Assembly: GCF_021044565.1 (NCBI RefSeq)
Contig: NZ_CP087997.1
Location: forward strand, 1,488,001 to 1,552,000
DNA length: 64,000 nt
From: Subtercola endophyticus
GTDB lineage: Bacteria > Actinomycetota > Actinomycetes > Actinomycetales > Microbacteriaceae
Direction of reading: 5' to 3'
Under the pieces are notes generated by a model. That model saw nothing but the letters and a program-made list of their open reading frames with translations, made no database searches and was not told where the DNA came from. The translations under genes were made by a program, and so were the position numbers. Shown here piece after piece: positions 57,603-64,000 of this stretch (positions are counted from its first letter, which is position 1; every line of letters begins with the position of its first letter).

Positions 57603-60317
57603 CTATGGGGCGAGGCGGCGCGCGGCGGCGAGGCCCTCGGAGGTGGCGCGCACGGCGTCGACGGAGCGGGCATCCTTGGCGCCGCCGACGACCTCGTACG
57701 GCACAGCGGCGGTCGCGAGAGCTGTGGCGAGGGTCTCGTTCGACTCCTGCCCGGCGCAGACGATGACGGTGTCAGCCGGGATGCTCTGCGGCACCCCGTC
57801 GGCGTCGATAATGTCGAGGGTGGTCGGTGTGATCTTCTCGTAGCGGACTCCCCCGAGCATCCGCACCCCCGCGACCCTGAGCCGATCGACCGCTACCCAG
57901 CGCGAGCTGATGCCGATGCCGTCGCCGAACCGCCCGGAGCGACGCAAGACCGTGACGAGTTGGCCTGCACGCGGCAGCGGCCGCCCCGCCATCGGCGGCG
58001 CGTTGCGTTGCGGGGGTACTGCGGCCCCCGCGCCCGGCCCCGAACCTGACTCCGAGCCCACCGCCGGTATCGACACCCCCACCGGCGGTGTCACCGGCGG
58101 TATCACTGACGGCGTCGCGGCGACCGAGCCCGCGATAGCTACCGGGCCCCCCTCCGTCTGGGACGAGGCCTGCGCCGCCGCGCCGACGAGTGCCGCCGAC
58201 GGCACGAGGCCGAATCGCGCGGCGAAGTGGGCGGCGCGGTCGGCCTCGCTAGCGGGCTCCGTGAGCCACGCGGCCACATCGACCCCGATGCCACCGCCGC
58301 CGATGATGGCCACGCTGCCGGCAGGAACACCGTGCGTGAGGGCGTGCTCGTAGCTGATGACATGTGGCAGCTCCGCACCCGGCACGTCGATGTGACGCGG
58401 TACAACTCCCGTCGCGACAATGACGGCGTCGAACGGTGCCGCCGAACCTGCCCGCGTCGCGGTGACGCGATCCGTCGGTCGCTCCCGACCCGCCGACCCG
58501 GCGCCCGACGCCGCAGCATTCACCGCCGATCGAGAGCCCGGCGCGATGGCCGCCGCCGACTCGCTGCGCGTAGCAATGTCCGCCGTCGACTCACTCCCCA
58601 GGAGCGTGGCAGCGGTGACCGGCTCGCCGAAACGCAGTGTCGCGCCGAGGGCGCGCAGTTCGGCGAGAGCCGAGCGGGGGGTGGCCGCGTAATCCTCTTT
58701 GCCGGGAATACGGGCTGCCAACCCGAACTGCCCGCCCGGCTCGGCTGCCGCGTCGAACAGCGTCACCTCGTGACCGCGCCGCGCCGCATCCACCGCCGCC
58801 GCGAGACCCGCCGGCCCGGCCCCCACCACCGCCAGAAGCACGGGGCGCGTCGTGAGGGTGAGCGGTGTGACGCTCTCGTGCCCCGCCCGCGGATTCACCA
58901 GGCACGACACCCGCGCCCCGATCAGCGAGCGGTCGATGCAGGCCTGATTGCAGCCGATGCACGTGTTGACGAGGTCGAACGCACCGCGTGAGCTGCGCAC
59001 TATCAGCTGCGGGTCGGCCAAGAACGGCCGCGCCAGAGCCACGGCATCGATCAGCCCGCCGCTCAGCACTTCTTCGGCGTCGCGCAGGTCGGTCATCCGG
59101 TTGCTGGTGATGACGGCCACGGAGCGCGTTGCCCGAACCTCGCCAGCCGGTGCGGTGGATGCTCGCACCACACCCGCGATGCGCTCCGCGTAGCCCAGCC
59201 ACGCTCCGTGCGGCACCGACGCCTGCACCGTCGGAACCCGCGACTCGTGCCAGCCGACCCCCACGCTGATGGCATCGACTCCCCCGGCCACCAGCTCGCG
59301 CACGAGGTCGTCGACCTCCTCCGCTGTCGTCGAACCCGGCATCAGGTCGTCGCCCGACACCCGCACCGCCACCGGCACCGGCGCGCTCCCCCGGGTGGTT
59401 TTCTCACTGCGGGTCGATCGAGCTACGAGTTTGTGCGGGTGTGCCGCCGAATCACCCGCAGAAACTCGTAGCTCGATGGCCTGATCGGCGGCAACCGGAT
59501 CGGCGGCGACCGGGTCGGCGGCAACCGGGCCGGCCGCAACCGAGGCGACCGCGGCGCGCACCGCCGCCAGCACCTGGAGGGCGAAGCGGCGGCGGCGAGC
59601 CGCGTCGCCGCCCCAGGCGTCGTCGCGCAAGTTGGTGAGGGGCGAGCAGAACTGGTTGACGAGGTAGCCCTCTGAGGCCATGATCTCTACCGCGTCGAAA
59701 CCGAGCCGCACAGCCGTCGCGGCCGCGGCCGCATAGTCAGAAATAACCCCCCAGACGTCGTCGTCGGTGAGCTCCCGCGGCACCGCGCCACGTGCCGCGC
59801 GCCACGGCACCGCGCTGGGAGCGACCTGCTGCAGCGGCTCACCGTCAGCCCCGAGCAGCCCGTCGAGCAGGGCATAGCGGCCCGCGTGGAACAGCTGCGC
59901 CGACACCAGGCCGCCTGCCGCATGAACCGCTTCGACGGCGAAGGCCAGCCGGGCATCCGTCGCCGGTTCACCGAGCACCGCGTAGTCGGCCGCACCACGC
60001 CCCGAAGGGCTCACCGCGAGCCCGCCCGTCACGATGAGCGCCGCACCACCCTCGACGCGTTCGCGCCAGAACGCGGCGATCGCCTCGCCTCCGTCGTCGA
60101 CGAGCTCGAGCCCGGTGTGCATACTGCCCATGACGACTCGATGCGGCACCTCGAGCGAGCCGAGCCGCCAGGGCGTCAGCGTGCGGGCGAGCGGATGCCC
60201 GGCCTCCGCCGCGCGGCCAGGCGCCCCGGCGCCCGCGCTAGAGCCGGCCCTCTCGCCCGAGCCCGAACTGGAACCGGCCCGCTCGTCCGAGCCCGAACTA
60301 GCTGGCGGCGTCGCCAT
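57603..60317 (-). CDS. Old-Yellow-Enzyme/2,4-dienoyl-CoA-reductase-type oxidoreductase, expanded by insertions
   Basis: A 904-residue flavo-iron-sulfur enzyme: FMN barrel (PWRLGSLEVPHRVVMGSM, FDAVEIMASEGYLVNQFCSPLTNLRDDAWGG, VRVSGDDLMPG), 4Fe-4S site (NTCIGCNQACIDRS ... VSCLVNP), and C-terminal FAD/NAD(P) Rossmann domains (LAVVGAGPAGLAAAVDAARRGHEVTLFDAAAEPGGQF; VAIIGGGGIGVDVAAW). Relatives have about 640-680 residues; about 230 extra residues lie in three Ala/Ser/Thr/Pro-rich insertions, one containing a palindromic repeat. In the CoA-ligase operon it would reduce a dienoyl-CoA. The ATG at 60317 lies within the end of the SDR gene (20-nt overlap). Confidence 0.88.
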   Translation of the reverse strand: MATPPASSGSDERAGSSSGSGERAGSSAGAGAPGRAAEAGHPLARTLTPWRLGSLEVPHRVVMGSMHTGLELVDDGGEAIAAFWRERVEGGAALIVTGGLAVSPSGRGAADYAVLGEPATDARLAFAVEAVHAAGGLVSAQLFHAGRYALLDGLLGADGEPLQQVAPSAVPWRAARGAVPRELTDDDVWGVISDYAAAAATAVRLGFDAVEIMASEGYLVNQFCSPLTNLRDDAWGGDAARRRRFALQVLAAVRAAVASVAAGPVAADPVAADPVAADQAIELRVSAGDSAAHPHKLVARSTRSEKTTRGSAPVPVAVRVSGDDLMPGSTTAEEVDDLVRELVAGGVDAISVGVGWHESRVPTVQASVPHGAWLGYAERIAGVVRASTAPAGEVRATRSVAVITSNRMTDLRDAEEVLSGGLIDAVALARPFLADPQLIVRSSRGAFDLVNTCIGCNQACIDRSLIGARVSCLVNPRAGHESVTPLTLTTRPVLLAVVGAGPAGLAAAVDAARRGHEVTLFDAAAEPGGQFGLAARIPGKEDYAATPRSALAELRALGATLRFGEPVTAATLLGSESTADIATRSESAAAIAPGSRSAVNAAASGAGSAGRERPTDRVTATRAGSAAPFDAVIVATGVVPRHIDVPGAELPHVISYEHALTHGVPAGSVAIIGGGGIGVDVAAWLTEPASEADRAAHFAARFGLVPSAALVGAAAQASSQTEGGPVAIAGSVAATPSVIPPVTPPVGVSIPAVGSESGSGPGAGAAVPPQRNAPPMAGRPLPRAGQLVTVLRRSGRFGDGIGISSRWVAVDRLRVAGVRMLGGVRYEKITPTTLDIIDADGVPQSIPADTVIVCAGQESNETLATALATAAVPYEVVGGAKDARSVDAVRATSEGLAAARRLAP
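59417..59477. repeat. Inverted repeat (25-bp arms) inserted within the oxidoreductase gene
   Basis: Arms at 59417-59441 and 59453-59477 pair at 24 of 25 positions around an 11-nt loop. The left arm contains GAGCTACGAGTTT and the right arm AAACTCGTAGCTC. It lies in the coding frame within a low-complexity insertion. Confidence 0.85.
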
Positions 60318-61149
60318 CACCCGCGCCGGCCACTCCGAAGACCGCGTCGTGCAGGTCGCCCGTCGTGTCGCTCCAGAACGGCGGAGCAACCACCGTGAGA
60401 CCACCGTCGACCGTCAGCGTCTGCCCGGTGATGTACCCCGCCGACGGGCCGAGCAAGAAGTCGACCGCCGACGCCATGTCTTCTGCCGTTCCCGGCCGCC
60501 CTAGTGGAATCTTCTCGATCACGCTCGACATCGGGGCCATTCCGGGCACACGATTGTAGAAGAAGTCGAGCGAATCCGTGTCGATGAGACCGCCGTTGAC
60601 GGCGTTCACCGTGATGTTGCGCGGGCCGAATTCAGCCGCCATGTACTTGACGTACATCTCTGCTGCCGCCTTCGCGGCCCCCAGCGACGCATAGGTCGGA
60701 AACGCCCGCAGCGAGCCATAACTCGTCAACACGACGATGCGTCCGCCCGCGGAATCCATGAGTTCTGCCGCCCGCTGTGCCCCGAGCACGAACGACCGCA
60801 CGTTCATGGCCCAGTTGCGGTCGAGGTGGTGCAGCTTGAGCTGCAAAATAGGCTTGAAGGCGCTGGCGGCAGCGTTGGCCACGAAGATGTCGAGTCGACC
60901 GTAGGTCGAGCGAACCTGGTCGAACATCGCATCGATGTCGTCGGGCTCTTCGATGTTGGCCTGAACGGTGAATCCGTCGGCACCGGCCGCACGAACCTCA
61001 CGCAGAGTCTCTTCGGCGAGGTCTGCGTTGGCTTTGTAGTTCACGACGACGTTGATGCCGCGCTTGGCGAGCTTGACGGCGAGCACCTTTCCGATGCCGC
61101 GTGAGCTGCCGGTGATCAGCGCGACAGGCGCCGACGAAGTGGTGGTCAT
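60298..61149 (-). CDS. Enoyl-reductase-type SDR (FabL/ChcA-like)
   Basis: A 283-residue short-chain dehydrogenase. The Rossmann start is ALITGSSRGIGKVLAVKL (TGxxxGxG) and the NAAAS motif is at 91-95. The active site is not YxxxK but Tyr153-x6-Lys160 (SYGSLRAFPTYASLGAAK), the arrangement of enoyl-acyl reductases such as FabL and of Streptomyces ChcA. Downstream segments NAVNGGLIDTDSLDFFYNRV and GYITGQTLTVDGGLTVVAPPF agree with that group. It probably reduces an enoyl-CoA. It lies in an operon with an acyl-CoA ligase, acyl-CoA dehydrogenase and dienoyl reductase, fitting the final 1-cyclohexenylcarbonyl-CoA reduction. Confidence 0.85.
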   Translation of the reverse strand: MTTTSSAPVALITGSSRGIGKVLAVKLAKRGINVVVNYKANADLAEETLREVRAAGADGFTVQANIEEPDDIDAMFDQVRSTYGRLDIFVANAAASAFKPILQLKLHHLDRNWAMNVRSFVLGAQRAAELMDSAGGRIVVLTSYGSLRAFPTYASLGAAKAAAEMYVKYMAAEFGPRNITVNAVNGGLIDTDSLDFFYNRVPGMAPMSSVIEKIPLGRPGTAEDMASAVDFLLGPSAGYITGQTLTVDGGLTVVAPPFWSDTTGDLHDAVFGVAGAGDGDAAS

Positions 61150-61243
61150 GAAAATAGTCTCCTGGTCGGTTCAAATGAAAGTGGATGCCCGGCGAACGAG
61201 CTGGCGTGGCATCAGCCCCGTCAGAAATCACCGAGGCGAACGG

Positions 61244-62398
61244 TCAATAGGTCGCCGTGCCGTTCAGCACGGCACGGGCCACAACCTGCTTCTGAATCTC
61301 GTTGGTGCCCTCTTCGAACCGCGGGGCTCTGGCGTCGCGGTACACGCGCTCGATGGTATTGCGCTTCCAGTACCCCTGACCACCGTGAATCTGCAGCGCC
61401 TTGTCGGTGACCCGCGTGATCATGTCGACCGCGATCATCTTCGACGCGCTCGACAGGATGCCCGCATTCGACGCCCCCGCTTCGAACGCCCGCGCGGCCT
61501 CGAGCACGAGCGCCCGCGCGGCAGCAATGTCGGCGTAGTTCTCGGCGAGCATGAACTGAATGGCCTGGCGCTCGGCGATGCGCTTGCCGAACGTCTCGCG
61601 CCGGTTCGCGTATTCGACGGCGAGCTCTTGTGCCCGCTCGGCGAGCCCGACACAACTCATCGCTACCGAGACCCGGCTCGGCAGCAAGAACCCGCCGAGC
61701 GTCACGGCGAGGCCGTCGCCCTCGTCGCCGAGGCGCGCCGAAACGGGCACGGGCACGTCGGTGAAGCGCAGAATCGCGTGGTCGGTGCCCCGGATGCCCA
61801 TCGTCTCCGAATCGTCGATCACCTCGACGCCCGGCAACCCGGTGTTGGGCAGAAGCAGCGCGACGAAGCCCTCTTTGCCCGTCGCGCCCTCGAGCCGTGC
61901 GGCCATGAGCCAATAGTTGCACTTCACACCGAACGTGATGAGGTGCTTCTCCCCGTTCAGAATGTACGTGTCGCCCTCGCGACGCACCGTGCTGCGCAGG
62001 TCCGCGCCCGACCCTGCGGTCGCCTCGGTGAGCGTGAACGCCACGAGAGTGTCGCCCGCCACCGACGGCTTGATGATGCTCTCACGCTGCTCGTCGGTCG
62101 CGAAGGGCTCCATAGCCCGCCAGGTTCCGTTGATGACGTGCACGAGCATGCGCACCGATCCGTGCGTGCGCGAGAAGATCTCCATCAGCTCGAGATACCG
62201 GTCGAACGGAATACCCTGCCCACCCAGATGCTCGGGCGCCGCCAGAGAGAAGTAGCCACGCGTCTTCAGTTCGGCGAACAGCTCGGGCGGAACCGAGCCG
62301 GTCTGCTCGATGACGTTCGCGTACTCTTCGCCGGGGCCGCGCACCCACGCGTCGATCTCGCTCTTCAACGCCTGGAACGATGCTTCGGTGAAACTCAC
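61244..62398 (-). CDS. Acyl-CoA dehydrogenase-like flavoprotein
   Basis: A 384-residue FAD enzyme: VAFTLTEATAGSGADLRSTVRREGDTYILNGEKHLITFG, GTDHAILRFTDVPVP, FGKRIAERQAIQFMLAENYADI, LQIHGGQGYWKRNTIERVYRDARAPRFEEGTNEIQ. The catalytic Glu is in EGTNEIQ near the C terminus. It oxidises an acyl-CoA at alpha-beta, or may run in reverse in biosynthesis. RBS AAGGAG is formed by the upstream ligase gene end; GTG start at 62398 lies 3 nt after that stop, so the two are coupled. A 94-nt gap without a gene separates it from the SDR gene. Confidence 0.92.
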   Translation of the reverse strand: MSFTEASFQALKSEIDAWVRGPGEEYANVIEQTGSVPPELFAELKTRGYFSLAAPEHLGGQGIPFDRYLELMEIFSRTHGSVRMLVHVINGTWRAMEPFATDEQRESIIKPSVAGDTLVAFTLTEATAGSGADLRSTVRREGDTYILNGEKHLITFGVKCNYWLMAARLEGATGKEGFVALLLPNTGLPGVEVIDDSETMGIRGTDHAILRFTDVPVPVSARLGDEGDGLAVTLGGFLLPSRVSVAMSCVGLAERAQELAVEYANRRETFGKRIAERQAIQFMLAENYADIAAARALVLEAARAFEAGASNAGILSSASKMIAVDMITRVTDKALQIHGGQGYWKRNTIERVYRDARAPRFEEGTNEIQKQVVARAVLNGTATY

Positions 62399-62401
62399 GT
62401 A

Positions 62402-64000
62402 CTACTCCTTGCTGTTCTGTGCGACGCCGAAATTCGGCGCGACCGGGGCCGCGGCCGCGACCAGGTCGCTGGCGCGCTCACGCAGTATATTCTTCTGAAT
62501 CTTGCCCACCGCATTGCGCGGCAGACCGTCGATGAACTCAAGCCGCTCGGGCCAGTAGTACTTCGATACACCGTTCTTCTCGAGGTAGGCCTGCATTTCG
62601 CCGAAGGTGAGGGCGTTCGCCGCACGCCCCGGTACGACGAAGGCGCAGGCGCGCTCGCCCAGCCGGGCATCCGGCATGGCCACGATGGCCACGTCGGCGA
62701 CCAGCGGATGCTGGTAGAGCAGGTTCTCGATCTCGACCACCGGAATCTTCTCGCCCCCGCGGTTGATTACGTCTTTCACCCGGCCCGTGATGTGCAAGAA
62801 GCCGGCCTCGTCGAGCACCGCGAGGTCACCGGTGCGGTACCAGTGATCGGGCGTGAAAACGTCGGCGGTGAGGTCGGGCCGGTCGAGGTACCCGCTGAAC
62901 ATCGTGGGCGAGTGCAGCTCGTAGTTGCCCTCGATGCCGCGTGGCATCTCTCGGCCCTCGTCGTCGACGATGCGCAACCGGATGCCCGGCAGCGCCCGTC
63001 CGTCGCTCCCCCATGCGTCTTCGGGGCGGTCCCCGGGCGCTGCGAGGGTGCCGAGGCACGTCTCGGTGGTGCCGAAGGCGCCGAGGATGCTCGTTCCGAG
63101 CACGTCGCGGGCCTCGCGTGCCAGGGCGCGGGGCACCGCTGAACCGGTGGCAACGAACATCCGCAGGGCTGCCGGAGCCGGTGCGACGCCGTCTTTCACG
63201 GCTCGCACCAGGTCGTCGACGAAGGCCGCCGCCGCCTGTACGAAGGTGCCGCGCGCCTGCCCGAACGCCTGTTCGAGCGCGATCTGCGCGTTCCACACCG
63301 GCTGGATGATCACGGCGACGTTCAGCCGCCAGGCCAGCAGCATGCCGTACAAGAAGCCGGTCTGGTGCGCGAGCGGCGACGGCACGTAGATGCGATCGTC
63401 GGCACCGAGGCCGGACTGCTGCACGTGCAACGCCGTTGCGACGGCGAGGGTGCGGTGCGAGTGCTGCACGCCCTTCGGCTCGCCCGTCGTACCCGAGGTG
63501 AAGAGCAGCTGGCAGGCGTCGTCGGGCTGCGGCGAGCGCGACAGAATCAGGTCGACGTCAGGCGTGACCGAGTCGAGCGCCTGGTCGTAGAACCGCCAGG
63601 TCCAGTCGGAGGCGGCGAGAGCATCGGCCGCGTTCTCGGGGACGGGCGGAACGTCGTTCGCGACGTCGGCGCTGTGCCGTTCATCCGCGCGCAGCACAAC
63701 GATGTGTTCCAGGGCCAGCGGGCGACGGTTCGCCCGCGCCTCTTCGGCCGCATCGAGCAGCTCGGCGGCCGGTCGGCGCTTGCGGAACTTGTCGGGCAAG
63801 AACAGCACACGCGCCCGGGAGCGCGACAGAGTCATGGTGGTCTCGCGCGGGCCGAAGACCGGCATGATCGGTGTGGCGACGGCACCGATCTGAATGGCGC
63901 CGAGGGTGATGGCGACGAACTCGCTCCAGTTCGGCAGCTGCATGGCGACCGACTCGCCCGGCTGCACGCCGATGTCGAGCAGCAGCGCCGACACACGATC
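62402..64000 (-). CDS. Acyl-CoA ligase (AMP-binding), truncated by window edge
   Basis: The C-terminal 532 residues of an adenylate-forming ligase continue past the right edge. Motifs: LLFTSGTTGEPKGVQHSHR, AFGTTETCLGT, HWYRTGDLAVLDEAGFLHITGRVKDVINRGGEKIPVVEIENLL, and GLPRNAVGKIQKNILR with the catalytic Lys. The VNRGGEK form resembles cyclohexanecarboxylate- and aryl-CoA ligases. It is the most upstream visible gene of the operon with the dehydrogenase, SDR and dienoyl reductase, so it would load the starting acid onto CoA. An apparent ATG/GTG near the edge is internal, as the family normally has a further 50-80 residues. Confidence 0.9.
   Translation of the reverse strand, partial: DRVSALLLDIGVQPGESVAMQLPNWSEFVAITLGAIQIGAVATPIMPVFGPRETTMTLSRSRARVLFLPDKFRKRRPAAELLDAAEEARANRRPLALEHIVVLRADERHSADVANDVPPVPENAADALAASDWTWRFYDQALDSVTPDVDLILSRSPQPDDACQLLFTSGTTGEPKGVQHSHRTLAVATALHVQQSGLGADDRIYVPSPLAHQTGFLYGMLLAWRLNVAVIIQPVWNAQIALEQAFGQARGTFVQAAAAFVDDLVRAVKDGVAPAPAALRMFVATGSAVPRALAREARDVLGTSILGAFGTTETCLGTLAAPGDRPEDAWGSDGRALPGIRLRIVDDEGREMPRGIEGNYELHSPTMFSGYLDRPDLTADVFTPDHWYRTGDLAVLDEAGFLHITGRVKDVINRGGEKIPVVEIENLLYQHPLVADVAIVAMPDARLGERACAFVVPGRAANALTFGEMQAYLEKNGVSKYYWPERLEFIDGLPRNAVGKIQKNILRERASDLVAAAAPVAPNFGVAQNSKE

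Noticed and set aside
57258..58049. Open frames across the 33-bp repeats, both strands
   Set aside because: A period divisible by three keeps every frame open; the peptides are repeat artefacts without start signals.
61052..63142. 696-codon + strand frame across the right-hand operon
   Set aside because: Antisense to acyl-CoA dehydrogenase and ligase genes that carry full signatures; no domain of its own.

Overview
The window is a high-GC actinobacterial chromosome segment. The gene content points to a member of the Microbacteriaceae, although no rRNA or marker gene is present to prove it. Supporting features are a FtsR/GarA-type MerR-FHA locus, an actinobacterial DUF3097 protein, a single-chain pyruvate carboxylase, LCP and S1C envelope proteins, GTG/TTG starts with 4-nt stop/start overlaps, and many promoters whose TANNNT -10 box lies only 6-8 nt before a start codon. 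No tRNA, rRNA, CRISPR array, transposase or phage integration module was found.

Layout. 1-14 kb is mostly housekeeping: a cut-off ROK sugar kinase, long-chain acyl-CoA synthetase, peptide deformylase, pyruvate carboxylase, a ParA ATPase, two MerR regulators with an FHA protein, DUF1295, DUF3097, a PabC-like enzyme, a UPF0126 channel-like protein and a membrane-anchored trypsin/PDZ protease. 14-25 kb is envelope and accessory: a large coiled-coil protein of unknown family, an S4 RNA-binding protein, a five-gene operon for a small secreted cysteine protein with an ABC/membrane-fusion exporter, a lipoprotein, an anchored protein with a VanY-like C-terminal domain, and a DnaJ-NERD fusion. 25-36 kb is a run of small regulator/enzyme pairs (aldo-keto reductase, WYL and glyoxalase-like, ArsR and AHSA1, hydrolase, MocR and DMT exporter, PNPOx-like, A1S_2505-like, LLM oxidoreductase, LCP).

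36-41 kb is a catabolic unit with a GAF-LuxR regulator, class II aldolase, HAD phosphatase, DhaL and DhaK. 41-57 kb holds an atypical glucose-6-phosphate dehydrogenase, two tandem exported paralogues, an acyl-CoA ligase, an MFS exporter, two translationally coupled LuxR regulators behind a degenerate SRAP protein, and an aldehyde dehydrogenase/GAF regulator/DUF779 module. 57-64 kb is a minus-strand operon running off the right edge: acyl-CoA ligase, acyl-CoA dehydrogenase, enoyl-reductase-type SDR and an Old-Yellow-Enzyme-type reductase. Its composition matches cyclohexanecarboxyl-CoA biosynthesis.

The most notable non-gene signal is a set of long, near-perfect inverted repeats at gene ends. 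They include one family with a constant 16-nt loop (three copies) and another sharing an 18-nt arm at two loci 54 kb apart. A further 25-bp-arm palindrome is inserted in frame inside a coding sequence. Functions are assigned from motifs read by eye; no database search was possible.
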